DNA of 47,876 nt from Candidatus Omnitrophota bacterium (lineage in GTDB: Bacteria > Omnitrophota > Gorgyraeia > Zapsychrales > Zapsychraceae), in the NCBI GenBank assembly GCA_015233405.1, contig JADFXT010000016.1:1-47876 (forward strand). Reading direction: 5' to 3'. Shown in pieces: positions 37,266 to 45,100 of the stretch. Below the pieces are notes generated by a model. That model had not been told where the DNA came from and made no database searches. It saw only the letters and a program-made list of their open reading frames with translations. The position numbers were made by a program, and so were the translations under genes. Each line of letters starts with the position of its first letter. The first letter of the stretch is position 1.

Positions 37266-37440
37266 TAATGCTCAACCACTCCCTCGGACATTTCGTCCTC
37301 GGTTGTGATTTCTTCTAATGTTCAAACACTCCCTCGGACATTTCGTCCTCGGTTGTGATTTCTTCTAATGTTCAAACACTCCCTCGGACATTTCGTCCTC
37401 GGTTGTGATTTCTTCTAATGTTCAAACACTCCCTCGGACA
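37266..37440. repeat. 50-bp tandem repeat array
   Basis: The unit beginning CCCTCGGACATTTCGTCCTC is repeated exactly every 50 bp at 37281, 37331 and 37381, and a fourth unit starts at 37431, with a diverged partial unit before the first. The three full units are identical. Each contains the hairpin GGAC-ATTTC-GTCC. The array adjoins the start of the flavoprotein gene, so it may be in its leader. It has no spacers and is not a CRISPR. Confidence 0.95.
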
Positions 37441-37460
37441 CCTGCCTGACGGCAGTCAGG
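37441..37460. repeat. nested 20-bp hairpin insert, copy 2
   Basis: CCTGCCTGACGGCAGTCAGG lies inside the fourth tandem unit: the uninterrupted neighbours read CGGACATTTCG and this one reads CGGACA-insert-TTTCG. The hairpin is CCTGAC-GGCA-GTCAGG with CCTG before it. Confidence 0.85.
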
Positions 37461-37489
37461 TTTCGGCCTCGCCCGGAAGAATTTAGCAC

Positions 37490-37585
37490 TCCTTCGAACT
37501 TTTCGTTCTCAATTGTCTTCGGTCGTAGTTTCACTGTTGCTCAACTACTTCCTCAGACGTTATGTCTTCGGTCGTAGTTTCACTT
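37490..37585. repeat. diverged hairpin-repeat units related to the 50-bp array
   Basis: Two further units follow, with stems GAAC/GTTC (37496-37508) and AGAC/GTCT (37555-37567) replacing GGAC/GTCC, and a shared GGTCGTAGTTTCAC stretch. The minus-strand reading ACGACCGAAGACATAACGTC then TGAGGAAGTAGTTGAGCAAC closely matches the plus strand at 41655-41700. No gene is seen in 37461-37589. Confidence 0.8.
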
Positions 37586-37589
37586 ATAG

Positions 37590-38453
37590 TTATATTTTCA
37601 TTGAGGATTTGAAGGCCTCGATACAATTTTTCATGAGCATGACGACGGTGACAGGGCCGACTCCGCCAGGGACTGGGGTAATGTACGCGGCGCGTTCTTT
37701 AGCCGTTTCAAATTCCACGTCGCCGACCATTTTATCCCCGAGTTGATTGATGCCGACATCAATGACGATCGCGCCGGGCTTGATCCACTCGCCTTTGATA
37801 AAATGAGCCTTGCCCATGGCCGCGACGACCACATCCGCCCGCCCAAGATGTTCGACGAGTTTTCCGGCCGCGCTCGTGCCGCTGTGGCAAACGGTCACGG
37901 TGGCATTTTCTTTTAACAGAAGCATGATCAATGGTTTCCCGACGATATCACTACGCCCGACAATGACCGCCTCTTTACCTTTTAAGCTCACGGGAACGGT
38001 CTTTAAATGTTCCATGACCGCGGCCGGCGTGCAGGGAATAATGCTCGTGTCCGCGACGACCATCTTGCCGATATTGCTTACGTTCATCCCTTCCACGTCC
38101 TTCGACGGGTCAAGATGATCAATGGCCTTGGGATGATCAATATGCGCCGGGACAGGCTTATGGAGCATCACGCCGTTAACATCTGCATCATTATTTAGCA
38201 ACGCAATAAATTCGATCAGCTCTTCCTGCGAGATCTGCGTCGGTAACGTCTTTAATTCATACTGAATCCCGATGGCCTCCGCCGCCTTCTTCTGAGAATT
38301 CGAGTAAGCACTCGCGCCATGGTCTTCGCCGATCATGATGTTGACCATCGACGGGACTTTACCGGTCTTCTCTTTTAAGGAGGCGACCTCAGCACGCAAT
38401 TTTTCCTTAAGATCTAACGCTAATTTTTTTCCATCTAAGATTTGTAGTGTCAT
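37590..38453 (-). CDS. folD: FolD-family methylenetetrahydrofolate dehydrogenase with replaced cyclohydrolase residues
   Basis: The 287-aa protein has the FolD fold: YSNSQKKAAEAIGI, KDVEGMNVSNIG, CTPAAVMEHL, VIVGRSDIVGKP (NADP site), ATVTVCHSGT and the C-terminal PVPGGVGPVTVVMLMKN. However, in E. coli numbering the lysine at 54 is glutamine (Tyr50 is kept and Lys55 follows), Gln98 is histidine in VMLHKPVP where VQLPLP is usual, and Asp121 is glutamate in KDVEGM. These residues serve cyclohydrolase and folate binding. The dehydrogenase step may persist. It is preceded by the fchA-like gene and a repeat; no ribosome site is visible. Confidence 0.9.
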   Translation of the reverse strand: MTLQILDGKKLALDLKEKLRAEVASLKEKTGKVPSMVNIMIGEDHGASAYSNSQKKAAEAIGIQYELKTLPTQISQEELIEFIALLNNDADVNGVMLHKPVPAHIDHPKAIDHLDPSKDVEGMNVSNIGKMVVADTSIIPCTPAAVMEHLKTVPVSLKGKEAVIVGRSDIVGKPLIMLLLKENATVTVCHSGTSAAGKLVEHLGRADVVVAAMGKAHFIKGEWIKPGAIVIDVGINQLGDKMVGDVEFETAKERAAYITPVPGGVGPVTVVMLMKNCIEAFKSSMKI

Positions 38454-38465
38454 AATTTTATTAAG

Positions 38466-38542
38466 TGGTCAGTGAACAGTGCTCAGAGTTCAGCAAAATT
38501 TTTGCCTGCTGACCACTGACATCTGGCCACTGAGCACTATGT
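38466..38542. repeat. nested inverted repeat of the AGTGGTCAGTG family
   Basis: AGTGGTCAG and AGTGCTCAG on the left are inverted as CTGACCACT and CTGAGCACT on the right, separated by an AT-rich centre. The element ends 4 nt from the fchA-like stop codon and fills the whole gap before folD. It could form a hairpin between the two cistrons, and may have removed the 3' end of the upstream gene. Confidence 0.8.
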
Positions 38543-38545
38543 CCT

Positions 38546-39028
38546 CTATTGATTCGCCAACACCAACGCGCTGCGAAGGCCCGCCCCAAGCATTTCCGAG
38601 GCGATGGCGACGTCGTGAATAAGATTTTTATTTCCTTCCTTCATCAAGAACGGAATAAGCTCTACGGCCTTCGCACACAAGTCACAAACTTCCTTCGGGA
38701 TATCGCTCGCTATTTTATTGGCCTTTTCCTGTTCCTCGGCCGACGCTTTTCTTGCCCGCACGACCGCCAAATAAGCTTCGGAATCAAGGTCAACCAATTC
38801 CAAAAACCGCGCTTGATACTTGAGCGCCAAAGCTAAAAGGTCTTGAAGCTGTTCCTCGATCTCTTGCGGCTTGCCTTTACCTAAAGAATATTGTGTGACC
38901 ATACAAATCAGTCCGCAGCCTAAGGCCGCAGACAACGCCGCGACCGAGCCTCCGCCGGGCACTGGTTCCCGACGGGAAAGCACTTCCAAATACTCATTTA
39001 ACGTAAAATCTCGAAACTTTTTTGTCAT
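38546..39028 (-). CDS. fchA: FTCD_C-family cyclodeaminase/methenyl-THF cyclohydrolase, short
   Basis: The 160-aa protein belongs to the formiminotransferase-cyclodeaminase C-terminal family, which includes FchA-type methenyltetrahydrofolate cyclohydrolases. The segment EPVPGGGSVAALSAALGCGLICMV is diagnostic, followed by DSEAYLAVVRARK and KEVCDLCAKAVELIPFL. Family members are usually about 180-210 aa; this one stops at GLRSALVLANQ, just where the conserved N-V-x-I-N-L helix should follow, and a repeat element begins 4 nt later. It is therefore either naturally short or truncated. Being next to folD, it could supply the cyclohydrolase step. Confidence 0.85.
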   Translation of the reverse strand: MTKKFRDFTLNEYLEVLSRREPVPGGGSVAALSAALGCGLICMVTQYSLGKGKPQEIEEQLQDLLALALKYQARFLELVDLDSEAYLAVVRARKASAEEQEKANKIASDIPKEVCDLCAKAVELIPFLMKEGNKNLIHDVAIASEMLGAGLRSALVLANQ

Positions 39029-39095
39029 AGGATTTTATGATTGAAGAAAACGGGTTGAACAACTGAGGGAATTCTTTTTCCTAAAAAGATTATAC

Positions 39096-39473
39096 TTAAA
39101 AATTGCCGGCTTCAAAGGCATTTTTAATAATTTCTACCTCTTGAAAAATCCCAGCCGCTTTAAGCCGCACCGACACCACATCGAACCGGACTTCGTAATT
39201 ATCTAGCTTATACTTATTAAGATAAAAAAACGCGGTCTTGATAATTTTTTCCTGCTTCGCCCTCGAAACGGCCTCGGCCGGAGACCCGCAATGATCCGAG
39301 CGCCTCGCCTTGACCTCGATAAAACAAATTGCCTTTTTATCCCGTGCAATGATATCAACCTCGCCGAAAGGACAGCGGAAATTCTTGGCGAGGATCTTAT
39401 AACCGTCACGCTTTAGCGCGGCCTCTGCCGCATCCTCTCCAATTCTCCCGGTTTGTTGTTTAAAAATACTCAT
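39096..39473 (-). CDS. yraN: UPF0102 family nuclease-like protein YraN
   Basis: The product is 125 aa from the ATG at 39473. TGRIGEDAAEAALKRDGYKILAKNFRCPFGEVDIIARD followed by CFIEVKARRS gives the E...D...E-x-K pattern of the restriction-endonuclease-like fold. The family is widespread and its role in DNA or RNA processing is unsettled. The only ribosome-site-like sequence, GGGGA, lies in the adjacent repeat about 10 nt upstream. Confidence 0.92.
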   Translation of the reverse strand: MSIFKQQTGRIGEDAAEAALKRDGYKILAKNFRCPFGEVDIIARDKKAICFIEVKARRSDHCGSPAEAVSRAKQEKIIKTAFFYLNKYKLDNYEVRFDVVSVRLKAAGIFQEVEIIKNAFEAGNF

Positions 39474-39685
39474 TTTTTTATCATCCCCGAGCTCTTCCCA
39501 CATTGTCATCCCAAATTTCCCCTACACTGTCATCCCCGAACGCCTTAGTCGGGGATCCACAAAGTTTGAAACCCTGGATTCCCAATCATTTCTAGATAAA
39601 AAATCGAGGTAGTTGAGAATGACAACAAAAAATTAATGATTGTCCTCCCAGATTCTCCCCACATTGTCATCCCCGAATGATTTAG

Positions 39686-39705
39686 CCTGCCTGTCGGCAG
39701 ACAGG
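39686..39705. repeat. nested 20-bp hairpin insert, copy 3
   Basis: CCTGCCTGTCGGCAGACAGG separates TTTAG from TCGGGGATCC; the nearby uninterrupted copy at 39529 reads CTTAGTCGGGGATCC. The hairpin is CCTGTC-GGCA-GACAGG. Confidence 0.85.
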
Positions 39706-39893
39706 TCGGGGATCCACAAGGTTTTAACCCTGGATTCCCAATCAATTCTAGATAAAAAATCGAGGTAGTTGAGAATGACAACAAAAAACTAAGGACTGTC
39801 ATCCCCGATTCTCCCTACATTATCATACCCGCAATGCTTGCCTTTTTTGTCATCCCCGAGCTCTTCCTACATTGTCATCCCCGAATGATTTAG

Positions 39894-39913
39894 CCTGCCT
39901 GTCGGCAGACAGG
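39894..39913. repeat. nested 20-bp hairpin insert, copy 4
   Basis: Identical in sequence and in insertion point to the copy at 39686-39705, so the two probably arose by duplication of the host repeat. Confidence 0.8.
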
Positions 39914-39968
39914 TCGGGGATCCACAAGGTTTGAAACCCTGGATTCCCGACCTGCACTTTCGGTCTTT

Positions 39969-41369
39969 TTAAACTTTCTTCTTTCGTAGACGAGAAAAAA
40001 CAGATCTTTTGATCTGGACCAACCGGTTCCAAATGCCAAGTTTTCTTAAGAGGCCCTCGATCAGCATTCTTACGTGATACTTATAATTGGAACGATTGAT
40101 CAGAAATTCCCAATGGCTCCTGTAATACTCCAGCTTTTTCTTAAACTCTTCCGGATATTTTAATACCGTCGAGCGCCGCTCATTGGAAAAGCTGTTATAC
40201 AATTCTTCATTGACCAATCCTTGTTCAAAGCAATAGTCTCCTAGCTTCGTGCCTTTGTAAGGATAAAAAATATTGACCCCGCTTGACGTCGGACGTAACC
40301 GCCGGTTAAGGCGAATCGTATCCCAAATCATTTCTTCCGTCTCTCCCGGCGTGCCGATGATATTGAGTGAATTGGTCTGCAGCCCGTATTTTCGAAATAG
40401 ATCAAACGCCTGGATCATTTGTTCATTGGACATCTTGCGGTTCATCACGGTATTACGCACATAATCATTTCCCGATTCAACGCCGATAGACACCCGATAA
40501 CATCCCGCGTCCTTTAAGAGGCGGACAAATTCTTCGTCGACTAAATTCGCCCTTAAAAGGCAGAAGAATCGGATGTTGATCCGTTCTTTATATTTCTCGC
40601 AGAACTCCTTACGCCATTCTTTATCTATGCCAAAAACATCGTCGACAATAGCGATCTTACTAATTGAATATTTTTTGACCACTTCTTCGATCTCACGAAT
40701 ACTGGACTCCGCGCTACGAAACCGCGGACGGTTGCTCGTCAGTCCATACGCCTGGGCAATGGCGTGATTGCTGCAATAGGAACACAAATATGGACAGCCT
40801 CTTGAAAAAAAGAACGGCGCATATCCCACGGCCTTGACCGTCTCGTCGAATAATGCATTGTCCCGGTCGGGAAACGGCAACCGTTCAAAATCCGTGATGA
40901 GCGGGTTTAATTTGTTCTGGATGAACCGGCCGTTGCGCTGAAAAGCCATATTCGCCACGTCTTCAAAGGATTCATGACGCGAAACTTTCTTTAAGAATTC
41001 CGCAAAGGCATCTTCGGATTCCCCGACGAAAACCGCGTCTAGCGCGTTGGTCTCTAGAACGCACTGTGGATTGATCGTCGGATGAACACCTCCGCAAACC
41101 GTGATCGTTTCAGGAGCCACTTGTTTAACTAATTCAGACAGTTCTTTGACAAAATGGAACTGGGAAGAAACCGAACTAAATCCCACCACCTGCGGATGAG
41201 CGGTTTTAACGGCCCTGGCCACGCGGTCATAATCCCCTTTGTCCCGGATCAAAAGGATCTCGGCGTCATGCCCGTTTTGTTTCGTGACGCTGACGATAGA
41301 GGCCAGCCCAAACGAAAAAACATCGTCGTGGAATCCGTTAATGTTCGTGTAGAGAAATAAAACTTTCAC
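39969..41369 (-). CDS. B12-binding-domain radical SAM protein, GTG start
   Basis: The 466-aa protein has an N-terminal cobalamin-binding-like Rossmann domain (residues about 1-135; no DxHxxG motif, VCGGVHPTINP present) and a radical SAM core with SRGCPYLCSYCSNH (Cys192, Cys196, Cys199). The later YRVSIGVESGNDYVRNTVMNRKMSNEQ is typical of the class B methyltransferase/BchE-like group of anaerobes. The C-terminal 100 residues are basic and helical. The start is GTG with AAAGG 10 nt upstream. These enzymes modify lipids, hopanoids, glycans or natural products; the substrate is unknown. Confidence 0.92.
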   Translation of the reverse strand: MKVLFLYTNINGFHDDVFSFGLASIVSVTKQNGHDAEILLIRDKGDYDRVARAVKTAHPQVVGFSSVSSQFHFVKELSELVKQVAPETITVCGGVHPTINPQCVLETNALDAVFVGESEDAFAEFLKKVSRHESFEDVANMAFQRNGRFIQNKLNPLITDFERLPFPDRDNALFDETVKAVGYAPFFFSRGCPYLCSYCSNHAIAQAYGLTSNRPRFRSAESSIREIEEVVKKYSISKIAIVDDVFGIDKEWRKEFCEKYKERINIRFFCLLRANLVDEEFVRLLKDAGCYRVSIGVESGNDYVRNTVMNRKMSNEQMIQAFDLFRKYGLQTNSLNIIGTPGETEEMIWDTIRLNRRLRPTSSGVNIFYPYKGTKLGDYCFEQGLVNEELYNSFSNERRSTVLKYPEEFKKKLEYYRSHWEFLINRSNYKYHVRMLIEGLLRKLGIWNRLVQIKRSVFSRLRKKKV

Positions 41370-41430
41370 GCTCGAAAAACCTTTCGTGGAATTTTGCGTC
41401 TTGATATTTGCGGTTAATTGAATTGGAAGT

Positions 41431-41459
41431 ATAGTATCCCAAAAAAAGATTCAAGACAA
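41431..41459 (-). promoter_or_regulatory. possible promoter for the radical SAM gene
   Basis: TTGTCT and TACTAT are separated by 17 nt on the minus strand, 61 nt upstream of the GTG start. An overlapping reading with TATACT as -10 is also possible. Confidence 0.4.
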
Positions 41460-41530
41460 CTATTTTGACGGTAAAAAAACTTCCTTTACCGCAGGGCACA
41501 ATTTACCGTGGACTCATATATTCTTTTTTT

Positions 41531-41627
41531 GTCATCCCCGAATGCCTTAGTCGGGGATCCACAAGATTTGAAACCCTGGATTCCCGACCTGTCTGCCGAC
41601 AGGCAGGCAGAAAATTTCGGGAATGAC
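41531..41627. repeat. GTCATCCCCG .. GGGAATGAC repeat element
   Basis: A full member of the family (GTCATCCCCGAATGCCTTAG, TCGGGGATCCACAAG, CCCTGGATTCCCGAC, TTTCGGGAATGAC) with a 20-bp hairpin insert in its right half, listed separately. An otherwise similar copy without the insert is at 42063-42139. Confidence 0.85.
41588..41607. repeat. nested 20-bp hairpin insert, copy 5, inverted
   Basis: CCTGTCTGCCGACAGGCAGG is the exact reverse complement of the copies at 39686 and 39894. Deleting it restores TTCCCGA-CAGAAAATTTCGGG, as in the uninterrupted element at 42063-42139. Confidence 0.85.
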
Positions 41628-41649
41628 AGCTATATATTAAGTATCAAAA

Positions 41650-41800
41650 ACCTTACGACCAAGGACGTAATGTCCGAGGAAGTGGTTGAGCAACTGCGAA
41701 ACCAACAGGCGAAACTGAACGAGCACGAAAGGTGCGAGGGAACGACTGAGGGCATGATGCCCGAAGAAGTGGCTGAACTAACCAGTGAAGCCATGGTTGA
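41650..41800. repeat. hairpin-repeat units related to the 37.3-kb array
   Basis: Three units occur on the plus strand with stems GGAC/GTCC (41663-41675), GCAC/GTGC (41723-41735) and GGGC/GCCC (41750-41762), each with a 5-nt loop and flanked by GAG or AAG before and GAGG or GAAG after. AGTGGTTGAGCAAC or AGTGGCTGAAC follows two of them. An open frame on the plus strand (41508-41822) runs through the region and would give a Glu-rich peptide, but its first third is translated from the unrelated repeat at 41531, so I do not call it a gene. Confidence 0.75.
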
Positions 41801-41820
41801 GGCAACGGCCGAAACCACAT

Positions 41821-41846
41821 AAAAAAGGGCCGGTTTTCACCGGCCC
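41821..41846 (-). terminator. intrinsic terminator downstream of the giant-protein gene
   Basis: On the minus strand GGGCCGGTGAAAACCGGCCC (a perfect 8-bp stem with a short loop) is followed by TTTTTT. It lies about 350 nt beyond the stop of the giant gene and is oriented to end its transcript. Confidence 0.85.
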
Positions 41847-41879
41847 ATACCCCCCTGAAATTTTTATTATGTTACTTAT

Positions 41880-42139
41880 TCTGCTGTCATTCGCGCACTA
41901 CCACTCTCTGTCATCCCGAAGTCTTAGCCCCTAGTTGTCATTCCCATTATTCTTTTCTTGTCATCCCCGAATGCCTTAGTCCCTAGTTGTCATTCCCTCG
42001 CTACCACTCTCTGTTATCCCGTAGTCTTAGCCCCTAGTTGTCATTCCATTTATTCTTTTTTTGTCATCCCCGAATGCTTTAGTCGGGGATCCACAAGGTT
42101 TGAAGCCCTGGATTCCCGACAGAAAATTTCGGGAATAAC
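41880..42139. repeat. degenerate and intact GTCATCCCCG repeats
   Basis: The gap between the giant gene and its terminator contains several partial GTCAT(T/C)CC halves with recurring TAGTCCCTAGTTGTCATTCC and GCTACCACTCTCTGT pieces, and one intact element at 42063-42139. No gene is visible. Confidence 0.8.
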
Positions 42140-42191
42140 AACAAGAACAGAATGAGGATAACAACTATAATTAAACAACTTCTAATTTATC

Positions 42192-45100
42192 TTACCCCAC
42201 CTTATCCATTGGAGACAATTCCACCTTCTTCTCCAAATTTTCCTTGCCCGGCTCTGCCAGCCCCAGCAACGGGAAAATGCTTGGCAGCGGCACGATGTTG
42301 ATAATCACCGGCGAAAGATTATCGACGGGCACATCCTTAAATTGTTCCATCACCTTTGGATCGAACTGGAATGTGAATTTACCTTTCCCATCGCCTTTTA
42401 AATTAATATTGTTCATGTCAATACCACCAACCTCATCAGGTTTCTTAGTCACAAGCGCGTGGTCGACGGATGTTTGACTGTTGATAATTTCCAAATATTC
42501 CGATATCCTTTTGCCTGTCGGTTGAGATCCATATGGAACCTGAGTTCCACCAACCCAAGCAAGTACCTCTTCCATCTCGGGCGTCCCAGGATGATAAATA
42601 ACTTCAAAATCATGAGAAGGATAATGCCCGCTATCCCGAATCCTTTGTACATCAGAAATATTTTCAGAAGAAATCAAATAATGATATTGAGAATCTAATT
42701 TGCTCTCAATCAAGCTTCTTGCTTCATCTTCCGAGATCATCGCCTTGTCCGTCCCGATCAGAGACTCGGAGATTTTGTTTCCCTGCGCGATGGTGTAGCC
42801 GGTCACGGTGACTTTGCCCGTCGGGAAGATAGAATCTTCTAACCCGTCCATTTTGACGATATCGGCAAGTCCTTTTGCGATATCCTCAACAGAAACCAAA
42901 TCAAAATCATATCCTTCAATCCGCAAGCTGAGCGCAAACGGAAGAAGCTCGCTTGTCTCCGTCGACGTGTTGGCAAAAAGCCCGGCGGATTTCGACAATT
43001 TCTCAGAAACCTGCTGATACATTTTTGCAATGGAATCATCCACGGCCTTTAATGCTTCAACAGCTTCCTCTATAAGGCGAGCGTTCGAAGAACTTTTAAT
43101 AACATCGACCTCGGCCTTAATTCTTTCCTTCTTGGAAATATTTAAGGCGGCTAATTTTGCCCTCACAGCCTTTCGGGATTGCGGGGTCGACTCTAATCTC
43201 CTTAAGTGACTGAACAACGCTTCTTTAATCTGATCTTGTTTCACGAAACTTTTTGCTTTCAAATAACGGCGAGCCAAAACATTGACCGCCTGAGTTTGCA
43301 CGTCGACATTGATACTATTTAACCGCTTCATAAACCACGCACTCGAACCAGGGAACGTCATCATGGCCTGGTCCGCCGGAGCGCCTTGAGATTCAAAATT
43401 ATCCCATGCCTGAAGGTTTCTTAACTGATCAAACGCTTCTTTCATCGCCTCAGCATCGTTAGAATACTGAATGACTCTCGAATTGGCCATTCTCATCTCT
43501 GAGGAAGGAACATTTAACGCCGCAAGCGCGTCTCGCACGGCTTGACGGGATTGAACAGTAGAGCCGTCTTTCCCTATCAAATGGTCAAAGAATCCTTGTT
43601 TGATCTTTTCTTGGAGCCTAGGATTGTTTTTGTAAAAGAAACTCAAAAGTTTAATGGCGCTTAACTGCACCTTCGGATGCGCCGCATCCGTCAATTTATG
43701 ATTAATGTACCAATTTGTTATAGGTGAAATCGCCATCATCGCCTTGTCCAGCTTTGGCGCATTGTCAGGTAATTTCTCGCCTTTAACAACGTACCAGCTC
43801 CCTGGAACCTCAACTTTTTCAAAATGTCCCGGCATCCCTTGGACACGTTCATAATGAGCTGGATCATCAACCCATACTTGTGCGTCTTGACCAATATCAT
43901 ATCCAATGTGCCCTGAATCTGGGACATATTTATACTCCACAGGATCCTCAACCCATGTAGGCTGATCTGTACCAAGATCATGTTCAAGATGCCCTGTCGT
44001 CGCTTCGACCCACTCCCTGCTAGTCGTTGGCGCAGAATAACGAACCTCAAAATCGTATCCCGATCGATAAATTTCTAAAGCTTCCCTAAAGAGAGAATCA
44101 AAGTTAGAAGACACTCCTTTTTCTCTCAGCTTGGTGCGGATTTCATCTTCTACCGACATCGCCTTGGTCTCTGGCGCTGTCTTGTTTTCTTTTGTCGCAT
44201 CGACTCTTTTTGCTGTATTATTTCCTGTTGCTGCATTGCTTTCTTTTTCTAATGTATACGGAAGCTTATACCATTCTGCAATCCCGAGATCGATATAATA
44301 CTCGGTAAGATCCTTCTTATCTGTACTAAGAAGCCGTACTTCTTTGCCTTCAAAAAGCGTCTTTCCTGTCTCAATCATCTCTTCAAATTTCGCATCCTCC
44401 GCCGCAAGCCTATAGCCCGCCCATGCTGAATCAATATGTGCAGATTCATCTTGAAGAGATGCATTTGTCCCATCCACTAACGGATGCTCCTCCTCATACC
44501 GTTCAAAATAACTGTCTGCGCTAGTACTATCATATGGAATATAAATATATTTATGTACTATGTCCCACAAGACAGAACGTACAGAACTTTTCGCAAAATA
44601 AGCCTCTGCTTGTTCAGATGCCATCATCGCCTTGTCCGTCTTCGCGGCGTCGTAATATTTGAAAATATTACTTGTTTCCTCTGCCGCATTAGCGGGAGAG
44701 TCTGAGCCGTGAATACGATTGACCGTTAAGTTGGAGTCCTCGCCTTTAAAATGTTCACGGATCTGTTCTACAATGGCGCGAATTTCCTCGACGGCTTTCG
44801 GAGATTTGGTTTCAATGAATAAAGGAATAACCGGGCCACTTGTGACATAATCCAAAAGCGTCTCATAAAAATCTTTGCCCTTTTTACTGGAATAAAACTC
44901 GGCGGCCTGTTCTCTGGTTAAAGTAATTTGCGGTCCCATAGACACTTTAATATCTTCTCCATTTAGTTTCTTTTCGCTTAAATAACTCATGATAGCTTCC
45001 TGATAGGCCTTGACGGCATCAGGCTTAAGCATCGCATAGGTGTTATTACCTTTAAGGATCCCGTCTAAAAAGGCCGTGCGGAAATCTTTATTGTTAACAT

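Larger units (their letters stand above)
39480..39960. repeat. cluster of GTCATCCCCG repeat elements
   Basis: This stretch of nearly 500 nt holds no gene. Two long copies occur at about 39529-39623 and 39666-39779 (GTCATCCCCGAA .. GGGGATCCACAA .. CCTGGATTCCCAATCA .. ATCGAGGTAGTTGAGAATGAC), with a third, shortened at its right end, from 39874, and several isolated GTCATCCCCG halves between them. The copies are roughly 140-210 bp apart and share unusual flanks (GATTCTCCC-ACATT), suggesting local duplication. Confidence 0.85.

Noticed and set aside
37266-37440. Possible CRISPR array
   Set aside because: The 50-bp units are directly adjacent with no variable spacers, and no cas gene is nearby.
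39545-40032. Two short minus-strand ORFs in the repeat cluster
   Set aside because: They consist entirely of translated repeat sequence (for example GNPGFQTLWIPD) with no ribosome sites.
41508-41822. Plus-strand ORF of 104 codons
   Set aside because: Its first third is translated from the GTCATCCCCG repeat and a 20-bp insert, and the rest from the hairpin-repeat family; no ribosome site was seen. The Glu-rich reading may be accidental.
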